Below are positions 16,390 through 25,696 of a stretch of DNA of 64,000 nt, in pieces. Numbering within the stretch: the stretch's first letter is position 1; every line of letters begins with the position of its first letter. The notes under the pieces are model-generated. The model was not told the origin of the DNA and made no database searches. It worked only from the letters and a program-made list of their open reading frames with translations. This DNA is from Bacillus timonensis (GTDB lineage Bacteria > Bacillota > Bacilli > Bacillales > Bacillaceae_L): positions 94,625-158,624 of the forward strand of contig NZ_SLUB01000005.1 of the NCBI RefSeq assembly GCF_004799755.1, in the 5' to 3' direction. The position numbers and the translations under genes were made by a program.

Positions 16390-16917
16390 CTATAATTTAA
16401 GTATCTCACTAGAATTTTTCCGTTTTTTCTCACTCTTACAAGTAGGATTTGCATTTGGCAGAATATATTCCTCGACTAATTGTTTCATGACATGATCAGG
16501 AATTAAATTATAGTAAGAATAGTAGTGTTTTTTTCCATTTGTTGTGGTGACAACGAGGTTTTGGAATACGCCACCGCTTAACTTTTCAGCATGCCATCCG
16601 TAAAATACATCCGTAATATCAGCTAAAGGTACACGATTTTTAAGGTTAATTAAATGACCATCTTCAACTTTAATTAAGACTTTACTTTTTGATAGAACAG
16701 AGACTAGTCTTAGGATGGCACCGCCTGTAAATAGGACACCGATTACACCAATAATGATCCCAATAAATCCTTTAAATGTACCAAGAGTACCTGCGATGAT
16801 TAATACGACAATAGAGGCGATTAGTCCAACTCCCGCTCCCATATATAGGCAGCCAGCCCCGCCCTTTTTATATACAAGGCCAACACCATTTCTATTTGGT
16901 ATCAGATAATTATTCAT
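16390..16917 (-). CDS. Small membrane protein, DUF5381-like
   Basis: 175 residues with two hydrophobic segments (GCLYMGAGVGLIASIVVLIIAG and FIGIIIGVIGVLFTGGAILRLV). They are followed by a cytoplasmic domain with PH-like beta strands (VLIKVEDGHLINLKNRVPLADITDVFYGW, NLVVTTTNGKKHYYSYYNL) and a basic tail. The pattern resembles YfjD/YfjE-type DUF5381 proteins of Bacillus, function unknown. An ATG with a GGAACGATG-type leader starts it. It is monocistronic. Confidence 0.6.
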   Translation of the reverse strand: MNNYLIPNRNGVGLVYKKGGAGCLYMGAGVGLIASIVVLIIAGTLGTFKGFIGIIIGVIGVLFTGGAILRLVSVLSKSKVLIKVEDGHLINLKNRVPLADITDVFYGWHAEKLSGGVFQNLVVTTTNGKKHYYSYYNLIPDHVMKQLVEEYILPNANPTCKSEKKRKNSSEILKL

Positions 16918-17085
16918 AAAAATACATCGTTCCTTTCATATTCAACAGGGTTTATAAAAGATCACTATAGATAATGGTAAAAGGGATTAAATATTCGAAA
17001 AGGGGCTAAAGATTCATTTTACAATATTTTACTAGAGAAAATTAAGGTGTGTTGTTATCTTAGGTAGTAATAAGAAAATGAAAAA

Positions 17086-17135
17086 AGCACTCCTACAATG
17101 GGGGCCCTCATTTGAGTTTCCCAAAGTCAAAGTGC
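17086..17135 (-). terminator. Hairpin after the gtrA-like gene
   Basis: AAAAAGCACT / AGTGCTT arms surround a longer internal region that includes GGGGGCCCTC. On the minus strand it is followed by TTTTTTC. It probably ends the ykoS-ykoT-gtrA transcript. Confidence 0.55.
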
Positions 17136-17140
17136 TTATC

Positions 17141-17539
17141 CTATGAAAATACAATATATTTTTGCCCGAGATAGTTCATCATTGTATAAAGGCATGTTCC
17201 TAGTAAAACAGCCACCTCGTTTGGATAGTGCACAAAAATGAATCCTGCAACGAGCTTACTCATCGAAAAAGAAAGAGAGTAGCAGCTTAAAATCACTAAA
17301 ACAAACAATGGAATACTCTTACCATACATTGCTTTGCTACTAAAAGTGAATCGTTTGTTCAACATATAGCTGACTCCGGCTCCAAGCGAATTGCCAACAA
17401 AGGTCGCAAGCCAATAGGAAAAACCGACTACATGCAGCAATATAAATATACTTGAGAGACCAACAAGCGTATTAATGACTCCGACAAGCAAAAAACGAAT
17501 AAAGGTGTTAGTTGGTTTCAGAAAGTGGGTTGTAATCAA
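17141..17539 (-). CDS. GtrA-family membrane protein (polyprenol-sugar flippase type)
   Basis: 132 residues with four hydrophobic segments, opening FIRFLLVGVINTLVGLSSIFIL and containing SYMLNKRFTF, the GtrA/DPMS signature. GtrA proteins are thought to move polyprenyl-phosphate-linked sugars across the membrane for envelope glycosylation. It starts at a TTG (17539) that lies inside the end of the glycosyltransferase gene, with GAGGGTG 9 bases upstream. The 32-base overlap implies translational coupling. It partners the GT2 enzyme that makes the lipid-linked sugar. Confidence 0.88.
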   Translation of the reverse strand: MITTHFLKPTNTFIRFLLVGVINTLVGLSSIFILLHVVGFSYWLATFVGNSLGAGVSYMLNKRFTFSSKAMYGKSIPLFVLVILSCYSLSFSMSKLVAGFIFVHYPNEVAVLLGTCLYTMMNYLGQKYIVFS

Positions 17540-18539
17540 TCAAGAGTTCACCCTCTTCCGGAGCAAAAGGCTCGTCAGCCGGAACAGCAAGATTAAAAGT
17601 ATCAATATCCACAACAAACTTCGGACGTCGCTTCGTCTCCTTATAGATTTTCCCGATATATTCCCCAATAAAACCTAAAGCAATCAATTGCAGTCCGCCA
17701 ATTAACCAAATTGACGTAATCAGTGAAGTCCAACCTGTTTGGGTTTGGCCACTAAATTTTAAATAAAAGAAATATCCGCCAAAGAAAAGGCTAACAAAAA
17801 AAGAGAGCAACCCAATTAAGGAAATAAAGCGAATCGGTGTGACGCTAAAGGATGTAATGCCATCGAGGGCAAACGAGAGCATTTTCCGTAATGGGTATTT
17901 CGTTTCCCCTGCCATTCGTTCTTTTCGATCGTAAAATACAGACGTCGATTGAAAGCCAACAAGTGGGACAACCCCACGTAAAAAAAGATTGCTCTCATCG
18001 AATTGTTCAAGTACTTTAACGGCTCGTTTACTCATTAACCGGTAATCGGCGTGGTTATAAACAAGGTTCACACCCATGAATTGCATCAATTTATAAAATC
18101 CTTGTGCCGTATGTTTTTTGAAAAGGGTGTCTGTCTTGCGCTCTTTTCGGACACCATAAACAATTTCATATCCTTCCGTATACCGATTCAGAAACTCGCG
18201 AATGACAGAGATATCATCCTGCAAATCAGCATCTATCGAAACAAGACAATCTGATTGCCCTTTTGCTGCAAACAGGCCAGCCAGTAATGCATTTTGGTGT
18301 CCGACATTTCGAGCTAGTTTAAGCCCTTTAATCTTATTGTCTTCCAGCCCTTTTTTATAAATAATGGACCATGTTTGATCCTTGCTGCCGTCATCGACAA
18401 ACAAAAGTCTACTTTTTTCTGAAACCAGTTTGTCTGTAATAAGCTCATCTAAAAGGGTTCGAAGCTGCTTCATCGATTCGGGAAGAACTTCTTCTTCATT
18501 GTAGCAAGGGACAACGATAGCAAGTGTTGGTGCATTCAT
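17508..18539 (-). CDS. ykoT: GT2 glycosyltransferase, YkoT/GtrB-like (polyprenyl-phosphate sugar synthase)
   Basis: 343 residues. The N-terminal GT-A domain shows VVPCYNEEEVLPES, LFVDDGSKDQTW, the ARNVGHQNALLAGL helix and SIDADLQDD with the metal-binding DxD. Two C-terminal transmembrane segments (ISLIGLLSFFVSLFFGGYFF and WLIGGLQLIALGFIGEYIG) anchor it, ending YKETKRRPKFVV as in GtrB/DPM1-like enzymes. It transfers a sugar from a nucleotide donor to undecaprenyl phosphate. It is flanked by a YkoS-like gene and gtrA, the same partners as B. subtilis ykoT. The last ~35 residues are an acidic tail unlike the compact family end. Confidence 0.9.
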   Translation of the reverse strand: MNAPTLAIVVPCYNEEEVLPESMKQLRTLLDELITDKLVSEKSRLLFVDDGSKDQTWSIIYKKGLEDNKIKGLKLARNVGHQNALLAGLFAAKGQSDCLVSIDADLQDDISVIREFLNRYTEGYEIVYGVRKERKTDTLFKKHTAQGFYKLMQFMGVNLVYNHADYRLMSKRAVKVLEQFDESNLFLRGVVPLVGFQSTSVFYDRKERMAGETKYPLRKMLSFALDGITSFSVTPIRFISLIGLLSFFVSLFFGGYFFYLKFSGQTQTGWTSLITSIWLIGGLQLIALGFIGEYIGKIYKETKRRPKFVVDIDTFNLAVPADEPFAPEEGELLIDYNPLSETN

Positions 18540-18561
18540 GATGAATCCCCCTTATAGTTTT

Positions 18562-20256
18562 TTATTGAGCAATCGACACTCGATACAAATAAATCCTCCA
18601 AGCAGATTCTGGTGAATCGAAGGTTTGCTCAAGTTCAAGATGATTTTTTGAAGCATTTTTGATAGGCAAGGATGAAAAAATATACCTGCCTCCCATGTCG
18701 TAAAATGCTTTCATATTGAGTTCCATTTTCTTAATTTCTTTTTTGGAGGTCTTTTTAAACATATAGTGTTTGCCAAGTTCATCCAAAAAGAGATAGCAGC
18801 GTCCGCCCCATTCATCGAAATATTGACGTAATTTTTGATCCTTTTCTAACTCCTTCGCGATAATTTCTCGAAATTGATGTTTATAGGAAAGAGGATAAAA
18901 ATTATTGTAAGTATCAAGGGTATAAAACCCGTTAAATTGAGCGATGGCAGGATGGAGACCGATACTTGCAACACGGTATTTGTCTTGCGGCATTCCTATG
19001 TAGGTTTTGATATCCTCAAATTGTTTTTCTGCAAAGAATTGCTGAAAGGAGGGCTTCTTTTTATAAACAATTTCTTCATTAAAAGAGGCCACAACAGCTA
19101 ATTGGGCAACCAAGAATAATAAGCTTGCTCGCTTCCAATTCGGTTTGTATTCCCACAAAATTTTTAACGAAAGAGCAAATAAAATGTAGATCACCATTGG
19201 TCGAAGAAAATGGAATCTTGCAAAATTAAACGTATTTAGAAAGTGAAACCGTTCCGTTAAAGGAACCCAGCCTTTATAAAACCAAAATGCATACCAAATC
19301 GACAAGACCGCATTTAAAAGATGTAAGTAAAGAAAAACTTTCTCTTGTTTCCAGCTTTTCTTTAACAACACAATATTCAATGCAAGTAGGGTAACTGGCA
19401 AAATGATTAGACCGTGAACACTCATGACATGGGTATGACCCAGGACGTAATTTTTTAAGGAAAGTCGTAACGCACGAAGAAATGATAAGCGCGCATGAAA
19501 GTATTCATCTCGACTGTTTGGATCGTCCATAAAAAGAAAGGAGTACACTAATCGGTATTCAACCATCATAAAAATCAAGGTAAAATAGATGAGTGCCCAT
19601 AAAAAACGAAGATTCCATCCCTTCCCACGCACAAAGTCAACAATCCAAAGGATTCCCATTGCACTTATAAAAAAGAAAAAACCAAGAACGATGCTTGCAT
19701 AGAATGGGAGTACGGTCAATGTCAACCAGTTCACCCATGATTTCTCCCCTGCACGAATATTAAGCAGTGCCCAAAGTGCTAAAGGCATCCCAAGGGTACT
19801 TAGCATTCCAGATGGCCAAAAAGGTGTAAGGGAAAAGGCTAATGAAACTCCAACTCGAATCCATGACCAATCCTTACTTGATAGAAAATGTTTTTTTAAT
19901 AACAAGTACATCCCGATAAATGCAAAAATTCTAGTGATCAATTGGCTTAGCCCATAGGCAACCATAGGTGGAAAAAGAACATGTAACCAAACAATTCCAC
20001 TATATTCTGTTCCAAATGCCCCTCTTTGGAGCTGCCCATTGATTATTTGGGGGATGTTCACATCAACTGGTCCGAGGATTTGATTGCTTTGGGCTAAAAC
20101 TCGATACCAAGCCAGGTTTGAGTCTAAATTGTCATGGACTCGTAAATGAGCATTCTCTCCAAGGATAAAATATGGAGAAACAAAAATGACAATGAGTAAG
20201 AGTGCAGCGATGATGAGGCGATACTCACTTCGTTGTAGAGATCCAGTATTAGACAA
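18562..20256 (-). CDS. ykoS: YkoS-like polytopic membrane protein (DUF6044)
   Basis: 564 residues with about 11-12 membrane segments, then a soluble C-terminal part. The first loop has LRVHDNLDSNLAWYRVLAQS, a charged motif like the first extracytoplasmic loop of GT-C glycosyltransferases, and DVNIPQIINGQLQRGAFGTE. DUF6044/YkoS members accompany GT2/GtrA genes, so it is probably the GT-C enzyme that places the lipid-linked sugar on an envelope acceptor. That role is inferred from fold and neighbours. It ends 22 bases before the glycosyltransferase start. The start ATG follows GGAGGAAGAAAATTG. Confidence 0.8.
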   Translation of the reverse strand: MSNTGSLQRSEYRLIIAALLLIVIFVSPYFILGENAHLRVHDNLDSNLAWYRVLAQSNQILGPVDVNIPQIINGQLQRGAFGTEYSGIVWLHVLFPPMVAYGLSQLITRIFAFIGMYLLLKKHFLSSKDWSWIRVGVSLAFSLTPFWPSGMLSTLGMPLALWALLNIRAGEKSWVNWLTLTVLPFYASIVLGFFFFISAMGILWIVDFVRGKGWNLRFLWALIYFTLIFMMVEYRLVYSFLFMDDPNSRDEYFHARLSFLRALRLSLKNYVLGHTHVMSVHGLIILPVTLLALNIVLLKKSWKQEKVFLYLHLLNAVLSIWYAFWFYKGWVPLTERFHFLNTFNFARFHFLRPMVIYILFALSLKILWEYKPNWKRASLLFLVAQLAVVASFNEEIVYKKKPSFQQFFAEKQFEDIKTYIGMPQDKYRVASIGLHPAIAQFNGFYTLDTYNNFYPLSYKHQFREIIAKELEKDQKLRQYFDEWGGRCYLFLDELGKHYMFKKTSKKEIKKMELNMKAFYDMGGRYIFSSLPIKNASKNHLELEQTFDSPESAWRIYLYRVSIAQ

Positions 20257-20334
20257 TTTTCTTCCTCCAATATAAACGATGCCAATTTCTTTTTTATCGT
20301 TTCCTAAATCATCTGGAATATGAATGAAAAAAGA

Positions 20335-20358
20335 AAAAGTGGGGGTTACCCACTTTTA
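20335..20358 (-). terminator. Terminator overlapping the end of the S8 protease gene
   Basis: AAAAGTGGG-ggtta-CCCACTTTT, with the stop codon inside the loop. On the minus strand the T-rich side continues TTTCTTTTTTC. Confidence 0.7.
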
Positions 20359-21725
20359 GATTCCGCACCTTGTTTTGCTTGTTGGAGGGCTTGGACAATA
20401 TCAATCAGTCCTTCACCAAAATAAATATCCTTTCCTGCTTTCCCGAGATCCAAGCTGGTACCTTTGATCATATCCATAATTTCTTTATTTGAAAGGTTTG
20501 GGTTGATAGAACGCATTAAAGCTGCAAGAGCTGCCACATGTGGGGCTGCCATTGATGTACCTGATAATGCAGCATATTGCTCATCAATATAGGTGCTTGG
20601 GATCGTTACACCTGGTGCCGCCACATCAATATAATCCCCGTAATTCGAAAACTCGGCTTTATCTCCGTTTAAGTCAACAGCAGCGACACTTAATACTTGT
20701 GGATATGCTGAAGGATAACTTGGCTGACTTGAATTGTCATTTCCTGATGCCGCGACCATGACTACGTCGTGTTTGTATGCATATTCAACGGCTCGTTTTA
20801 ACAACTTTGATCCCTGGTAGTTGCCAAGGCTAAGGTTGATAACATCTGCCCCGTGGTCAGTTGCCCAAATGATGCCGCGGGCAATGTCGAAGGTGGACCC
20901 ATATCCATCAGAGCCCATTACTTTAACTGGCATAATGGGGTTAAACCATGTGATGCCAGCTGTTCCTTCGTGATTGTTTGTTTGGGAAGCAATAATACCG
21001 GCAACATGTGTGCCATGTCCATTGTCATCATCTGGAACATTGTTGTCCTTAAGAACGTTATAACCATCTGCAATTCGATTAACGAGGTCAGGATGATCCA
21101 GATCCACTCCTGTATCCACAATTGCAATTTTTACTTTATCCGATCCTTGCGTAATGCCCCAGCCGTTCTCCGAATCAATCATCCGTAAATTCCATTGAAA
21201 ATCATTGTACAAAAGGTCATTTGGATGCTCCTGGTTTTGCATCATAATATAATTTGGCTCAGCAAACTCAACGTTTTTGTTTTTTTCGAAATATGAAATC
21301 ATTTCACCTGTTTTCAGGTTATTTGATTCAAAAATATAGGAGGAATCAAGCTTACGTAATAGCTTTCCTTCGATATCCTTTTCAATTTGTTTAATTTCAG
21401 CTTGTGTTAGATGGTTTTTAAAATCAACAATAACTTGATGGTGATGATAATGGCTTTTATCTTTACCATTATGATCAATCACATCAATTTCTTTATGGTT
21501 GTCTAAGTGTTTTTGAACATTATTATAGAGTTGAATCGAATCGACATTCATAATTTGCGGAGACGTATCAATCGTTTCATTGTTTAATTGTACAGAACTG
21601 TTAGGGGTAGAAAACGATTTAGGGCTTTCCTTATCCCCGTTATTAAAGTATGAAAAAGAAACAAATAACGTTAGTCCAATTGTGATGGCCAACGCCACAA
21701 TCGCAATTCTTTTTTTATTCCACAT
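20346..21725 (-). CDS. Subtilisin-like serine protease (S8 family)
   Basis: 459 residues. A non-cleaved-looking signal anchor (residues 7-26) leads to a propeptide with an I9-like fold (VIVDFKNHLTQAEIKQIE... VEFAEPNYI, about 96-160) and the catalytic domain. The triad is Asp204 (IAIVDTGVDLDHPD), His237 (NGHGTHVAG) and Ser391 (GTSMAAPHVA), with oxyanion Asn329 (AASGND). It is extracellular, membrane-tethered or secreted. The N-terminal TM and His-rich SHYHHHQ segment are unusual. It sits upstream of and codirectional with the ykoS gene but ends at its own terminator, so it is probably independent. Confidence 0.93.
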   Translation of the reverse strand: MWNKKRIAIVALAITIGLTLFVSFSYFNNGDKESPKSFSTPNSSVQLNNETIDTSPQIMNVDSIQLYNNVQKHLDNHKEIDVIDHNGKDKSHYHHHQVIVDFKNHLTQAEIKQIEKDIEGKLLRKLDSSYIFESNNLKTGEMISYFEKNKNVEFAEPNYIMMQNQEHPNDLLYNDFQWNLRMIDSENGWGITQGSDKVKIAIVDTGVDLDHPDLVNRIADGYNVLKDNNVPDDDNGHGTHVAGIIASQTNNHEGTAGITWFNPIMPVKVMGSDGYGSTFDIARGIIWATDHGADVINLSLGNYQGSKLLKRAVEYAYKHDVVMVAASGNDNSSQPSYPSAYPQVLSVAAVDLNGDKAEFSNYGDYIDVAAPGVTIPSTYIDEQYAALSGTSMAAPHVAALAALMRSINPNLSNKEIMDMIKGTSLDLGKAGKDIYFGEGLIDIVQALQQAKQGAESKSG

Positions 21726-21908
21726 TTACTTCACCTCAAACCCACTTTTTCTTATTATCCTGCGGGACACACAGTTTCATGCCTCAATTTCATTCCAATA
21801 AATTCAAAGTAAATAGAAGTTCTATGCATAAATTCCATACATTTCAAGGAATAACTAACAGAAGGGAAGTAGCAATAGAGACAATGTGGAAGTTAGAAGG
21901 AGATTATT

Positions 21909-23393
21909 ATGGCAAATTGGTTCAAAAAAGAACATAAAAAACCTCGATTAACGGAGGAAATCTATCAAACCTTTCGGAAATCAGAAGACTTTACTTGCCA
22001 ATTTAATAGCCAAGCGATTCGTCCATATTGGATTTGTTATCAGCGCAATATAATTGATACACAAACCCTCAATGAACAAATTTTGCCTTATTTGCTCTAT
22101 ACGAAAGTTTATTCAATTCGAGAACTTAAAGGCATTCTTCCTAATAAGGAAATTGTTATTACAAACAAGATAAACGATATCGAAAATAAACTATTGCAAG
22201 GCAGTATCATGATTCAATTTCACAAGCATGACGGCTATTGTGCTCTTATTGATGCAGTGAAATTTGAAAAAAGATCGGTTAGTACGCCTGAAGTGGAATT
22301 CAGTGTAAATGGTCCAAAAGAGGCATTTGTCGAATCACTGGATACCAATTTGAATTTAATACGAAAACGATTGCCGGTACCTGAATTGCGTGTGAAAGAA
22401 CTAACAGTTGGTAAGTTATCAAGGACGAAGGTGGCCGTACTTTATATTGAAGACATTGTGGAAAAGGAAAATGTACAAACCGTTTTACAGCGGCTCCATG
22501 ATTTCGAGTATGATTCGATTAATGATACTTCTTTTATTTCGGAAATAATTGCGGATAATACGAATTCTCCTTTTCCACAAGTGCTTGAAACGGAGCGTCC
22601 AGACCGTACTGCTTCCGTATTAGTGGAGGGAAAAGTAGTGGTGCTCTCTGAAGGGTCTCCCCAAGCGATTATAGCACCAACAACCCTTGTTGAGTTCTTT
22701 TCATCGTTTGAAGACTATTTCATGAATTGGTACATTGGGTCATTTGTTCGGATGCTTCGACTTTTTTCAGTCATCTTTTCTATATTAATTACACCCATTT
22801 ATGTAGCCGTTCTTACTTATCATCATGAATTAATTCCACGAGATTTACTTGCAACCTTGGTTATCTCAAGACGAGAGGTTCCATTGCCGCCCATTTTAGA
22901 GGCCCTCTTTTTAGAAATAACCATTGAGTTGCTACGTGAGGCTGGGGCACGGTTACCAGCCAAGGTTGGTCAAACAATCGGTATCGTGGGTGGTATCGTG
23001 ATTGGAACGGCATCTGTTGAAGCTGGACTTACGAGTAATGTGTTGTTGATTATGATTGCCTTAGCGGCATTAGCATCATTTACAACACCAGTTTACACAA
23101 TGGGTAATACAATCAGGTTAATCCGGTTTCCATTTCTTCTTTTAGCGCAGCTATGGGGGCTATTAGGAATAGTGATGTGTTTCTGTTTTATGTTAACCCA
23201 TTTAATTGGATTAACTTCCTTAGGTCGCCCATTTTTAGAGCCGCTTTACCCACTTCGGATTAGAGATTTAAAGGATGCCTTTGTTCGGCTGCCTTTTTCG
23301 CAGCTTTCAAAGCGTCCAACTTTTGTTCGTCCAGGAGACACTGTCCGTTTTAGCGAAAAGAAAGCGGAGAAGAAAAAGGATATTGACGAGTAG
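21909..23393 (+). CDS. Spore germinant receptor A subunit (GerA family)
   Basis: 494 residues. A large N-terminal soluble domain (about 1-270) is followed by membrane segments and the conserved GerA block: LLATLVISRREVPLPPILEA, EITIELLREAGARLPAKVGQ, IGIVGGIVIGTASVEAGLTS and FTTPVYTMGNTIRLIRFPFL. It lies in the spore inner membrane and, with B and C subunits, senses nutrient germinants. The ATG has AGAAGGAG upstream. It is the first gene of a three-gene operon. A TGCATA / AATAACTA pair about 60-80 bases upstream is a weak candidate sigma-G promoter. The germinant cannot be predicted. Confidence 0.95.
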   Translation: MANWFKKEHKKPRLTEEIYQTFRKSEDFTCQFNSQAIRPYWICYQRNIIDTQTLNEQILPYLLYTKVYSIRELKGILPNKEIVITNKINDIENKLLQGSIMIQFHKHDGYCALIDAVKFEKRSVSTPEVEFSVNGPKEAFVESLDTNLNLIRKRLPVPELRVKELTVGKLSRTKVAVLYIEDIVEKENVQTVLQRLHDFEYDSINDTSFISEIIADNTNSPFPQVLETERPDRTASVLVEGKVVVLSEGSPQAIIAPTTLVEFFSSFEDYFMNWYIGSFVRMLRLFSVIFSILITPIYVAVLTYHHELIPRDLLATLVISRREVPLPPILEALFLEITIELLREAGARLPAKVGQTIGIVGGIVIGTASVEAGLTSNVLLIMIALAALASFTTPVYTMGNTIRLIRFPFLLLAQLWGLLGIVMCFCFMLTHLIGLTSLGRPFLEPLYPLRIRDLKDAFVRLPFSQLSKRPTFVRPGDTVRFSEKKAEKKKDIDE

Positions 23394-23417
23394 TCGAAAA
23401 TCCAAGGAGTTGCAACT

Positions 23418-24506
23418 ATGGAAAGGATAAAAGAATCGTTATTAGTATCTCCTTTTTTTGTATTTTTCTTAATTCATTCCATGCAGATAGGGGTAGGGAT
23501 ACTTGGTTTCCAGCGAATTATTGCAAAATCAGCAGGTTATGACGGTTGGATCTCGATTATTCTGGCAGGAGCAGCGGTCCATGTTATTGTATGGATGATG
23601 TATAAAATATTAAATGATTCAAAAGGGGACATAATTGAAGTTCATAAAGAGGTTTTCGGAAAATGGATTGGAGGCTTTTTCAGCCTAATATTTGTCATTT
23701 ATCTTATGGCAGTCGCAATCACCGTTTTACGCACTTATATTGAAGTTGTACAAGTTTGGATGTTTCCAGAGTTAAATGCCTGGGTCTTTAGTTTATTTGC
23801 TTTAATCCTTACGTATTATATTATTTTAGGTGGATTTAGAACTGTAACCGGAATTAGTTTTTTTAGCGTTGTCGTGCCGGTCTACATTCTTTTATTAGTC
23901 TTTTATCCTTTAGAATTTGCACATGTACGAAACTTACTGCCCATCTTGAATCATTCTTTTATAGAAATTGCCAAAGGAACAAAGGACATGACCCTGAGTA
24001 TCATAGGCTTTGAAACACTGTTAATCTTTTATCCATTTATAAAAAATCCCAAAAGTTCTCAGAAATGGGCCCAACTTGGTGTGTTAGCTACGACAGTTTT
24101 ATATTTAATTACGATGATTACATCCATTATGTTCTATAGTTCTGGCCAGCTCGATAAACATATTTGGGCAACGTTATCCATGTTTAAAACAATTGTGATG
24201 CCTTTTGTGGAGAGGTTTGAATATGTTGGAGTGGCAACATGGTTTTTTATCATCCTTCCTAATATTTGTCTTACAATCTGGGGGGCAAGCAGAGGCATTA
24301 AAAAAGTATTTTCGGTTCAACAACGAAAGGTGCTTCTTTTCATTTTACCTGTTGTTTGGGTGATTGGTAGTTTTTTTAAAACACGTCAACAAATAGATAT
24401 GCTTAACGAATACATGTCAAGTTTTGGTTTTTATTTTGTATTTTTATATATTCCTATCCTTTTTGTGCTCACGCTTGTCATTCGTAAAGTGAGGGAGAAA
24501 AAATGA
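23418..24506 (+). CDS. Spore germinant receptor B subunit (GerB, APC-type)
   Basis: 362 residues with about ten membrane segments, of the endospore-germination permease family related to APC amino acid transporters. The opening SPFFVFFLIHSMQIGVGILGFQRIIAKSAGYDGWISIILAG is characteristic. Crystal and genetic work on the family shows that B subunits bind the germinant. The start is 24 bases after the A gene stop, with AAGGAG before it. Its stop overlaps the C gene start in an ATGA. Confidence 0.94.
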   Translation: MERIKESLLVSPFFVFFLIHSMQIGVGILGFQRIIAKSAGYDGWISIILAGAAVHVIVWMMYKILNDSKGDIIEVHKEVFGKWIGGFFSLIFVIYLMAVAITVLRTYIEVVQVWMFPELNAWVFSLFALILTYYIILGGFRTVTGISFFSVVVPVYILLLVFYPLEFAHVRNLLPILNHSFIEIAKGTKDMTLSIIGFETLLIFYPFIKNPKSSQKWAQLGVLATTVLYLITMITSIMFYSSGQLDKHIWATLSMFKTIVMPFVERFEYVGVATWFFIILPNICLTIWGASRGIKKVFSVQQRKVLLFILPVVWVIGSFFKTRQQIDMLNEYMSSFGFYFVFLYIPILFVLTLVIRKVREKK

Positions 24507-25585
24507 AAAAGATTTTTATTGGAATTGTGCTAACTGCTTTTACAGTCGTTACGATTGTATACGGTAAAGTACCGGAAGAAATCATAGATGAGGTTAATAT
24601 CGTTGCAGCTGTTGGGTTTGATCGCGCTGAAGGACAAAAAATTAGCGGTACAGCTGTTATCCCTGTTTTCCATTCGGATAAAAGTATTGACAATGCTAGT
24701 TTTACTGACGAATCAGTCTTGGCAAAAGAAATTATAAATGTATTACAAAAACAATCAGCCGACCCATTGGTAACAGGTGGTCTACGAGTTGCTATATATG
24801 AAGATGAGTTAGCGAAGAATGGGATTTTACGATACGTTGATGCGCTTCAACGTGATGCGAGTGTTGGTGCGAAAGTGTATTTAGGAATTATTGAGGGAAA
24901 GACAAGGGAGGTATTAGAAAAAGATTTAGGAAACAGGGGAACAGGGGAATATCTTTCCGTGATTCTAGAACACAACATTACAAAGCAAGATGTTCCGAAG
25001 TCAGATCTTCATACCTTTTTATATTCGCATTATATGGAAGGGCTGGACCCCTATCTCCCCACTTTAAAATTAATTGGAGATAAGATGGAAATCACAGGGT
25101 TAGCTTTGTTTGATAATGGAACGATGGTATCGAAAATTGAAGAAGAAAATTTATTTTTTTTTAAGGCGATGGTAGAAAATTACGGTGAAGGGTCTTATAC
25201 ATTACGATTAAAGGATACGGATGAGTATGCGTCCGTCAAGCGAATCAAAACGAAAAGGAAAATAAAGGTAGAGGAAGTGCATGGGTCTCCAAAGGTAAAC
25301 ATTACAATTAAGTTTGAAGGAATTTTAAGTGAGTTTTCCGGAAAAAAAGCAACTCCAGAAATCACCAAACAGATTATCACTCAACTCGAGAGTATTATTA
25401 AGGAGAAATCTGAAGAAATGCTAAAACATTTTCAGGAAAAAAATATTGACCCAGTAGGGATTGGGTATATGGCTAGACATTCTGTTCGTGGTTTGAATTT
25501 TGAAAAATGGCAACTTGATTATCCGAATATAGAAATAGCTGTTCATGCTAAGGTAAAACTAATTGAGACGGGAATTACTCAATAA
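24503..25585 (+). CDS. Spore germinant receptor C subunit (GerC), lacking a lipobox
   Basis: 360 residues with the GerC fold (DEVNIVAAVGFDRAEGQKIS, LVTGGLRVAIYEDELAKNGI, ITGLALFDNGTMVSKI, VNITIKFEGILSEF, NIDPVGIGYMARHSVRGLNFEKWQ). Normal GerC proteins are lipoproteins with a Cys just before WDxREI. Here the N-terminal hydrophobic segment runs IFIGIVLTAFTVVTIVYGKVPEEI with no Cys at all, so Lgt lipidation at that site is impossible. It may be anchored by an uncleaved signal. It is translationally coupled to the B subunit (4-base ATGA overlap). Confidence 0.92.
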   Translation: MKKIFIGIVLTAFTVVTIVYGKVPEEIIDEVNIVAAVGFDRAEGQKISGTAVIPVFHSDKSIDNASFTDESVLAKEIINVLQKQSADPLVTGGLRVAIYEDELAKNGILRYVDALQRDASVGAKVYLGIIEGKTREVLEKDLGNRGTGEYLSVILEHNITKQDVPKSDLHTFLYSHYMEGLDPYLPTLKLIGDKMEITGLALFDNGTMVSKIEEENLFFFKAMVENYGEGSYTLRLKDTDEYASVKRIKTKRKIKVEEVHGSPKVNITIKFEGILSEFSGKKATPEITKQIITQLESIIKEKSEEMLKHFQEKNIDPVGIGYMARHSVRGLNFEKWQLDYPNIEIAVHAKVKLIETGITQ

Positions 25586-25696
25586 AATTGTAAAGTACAA
25601 TTTGCTTGCCTTTTTCCTCTCAACAAGTGTTCAATAGGGTATGATATACTTTTTGTAAGTGGTGGAAAAGATAAAAGTCTATTGGGAGTGTCTTAT

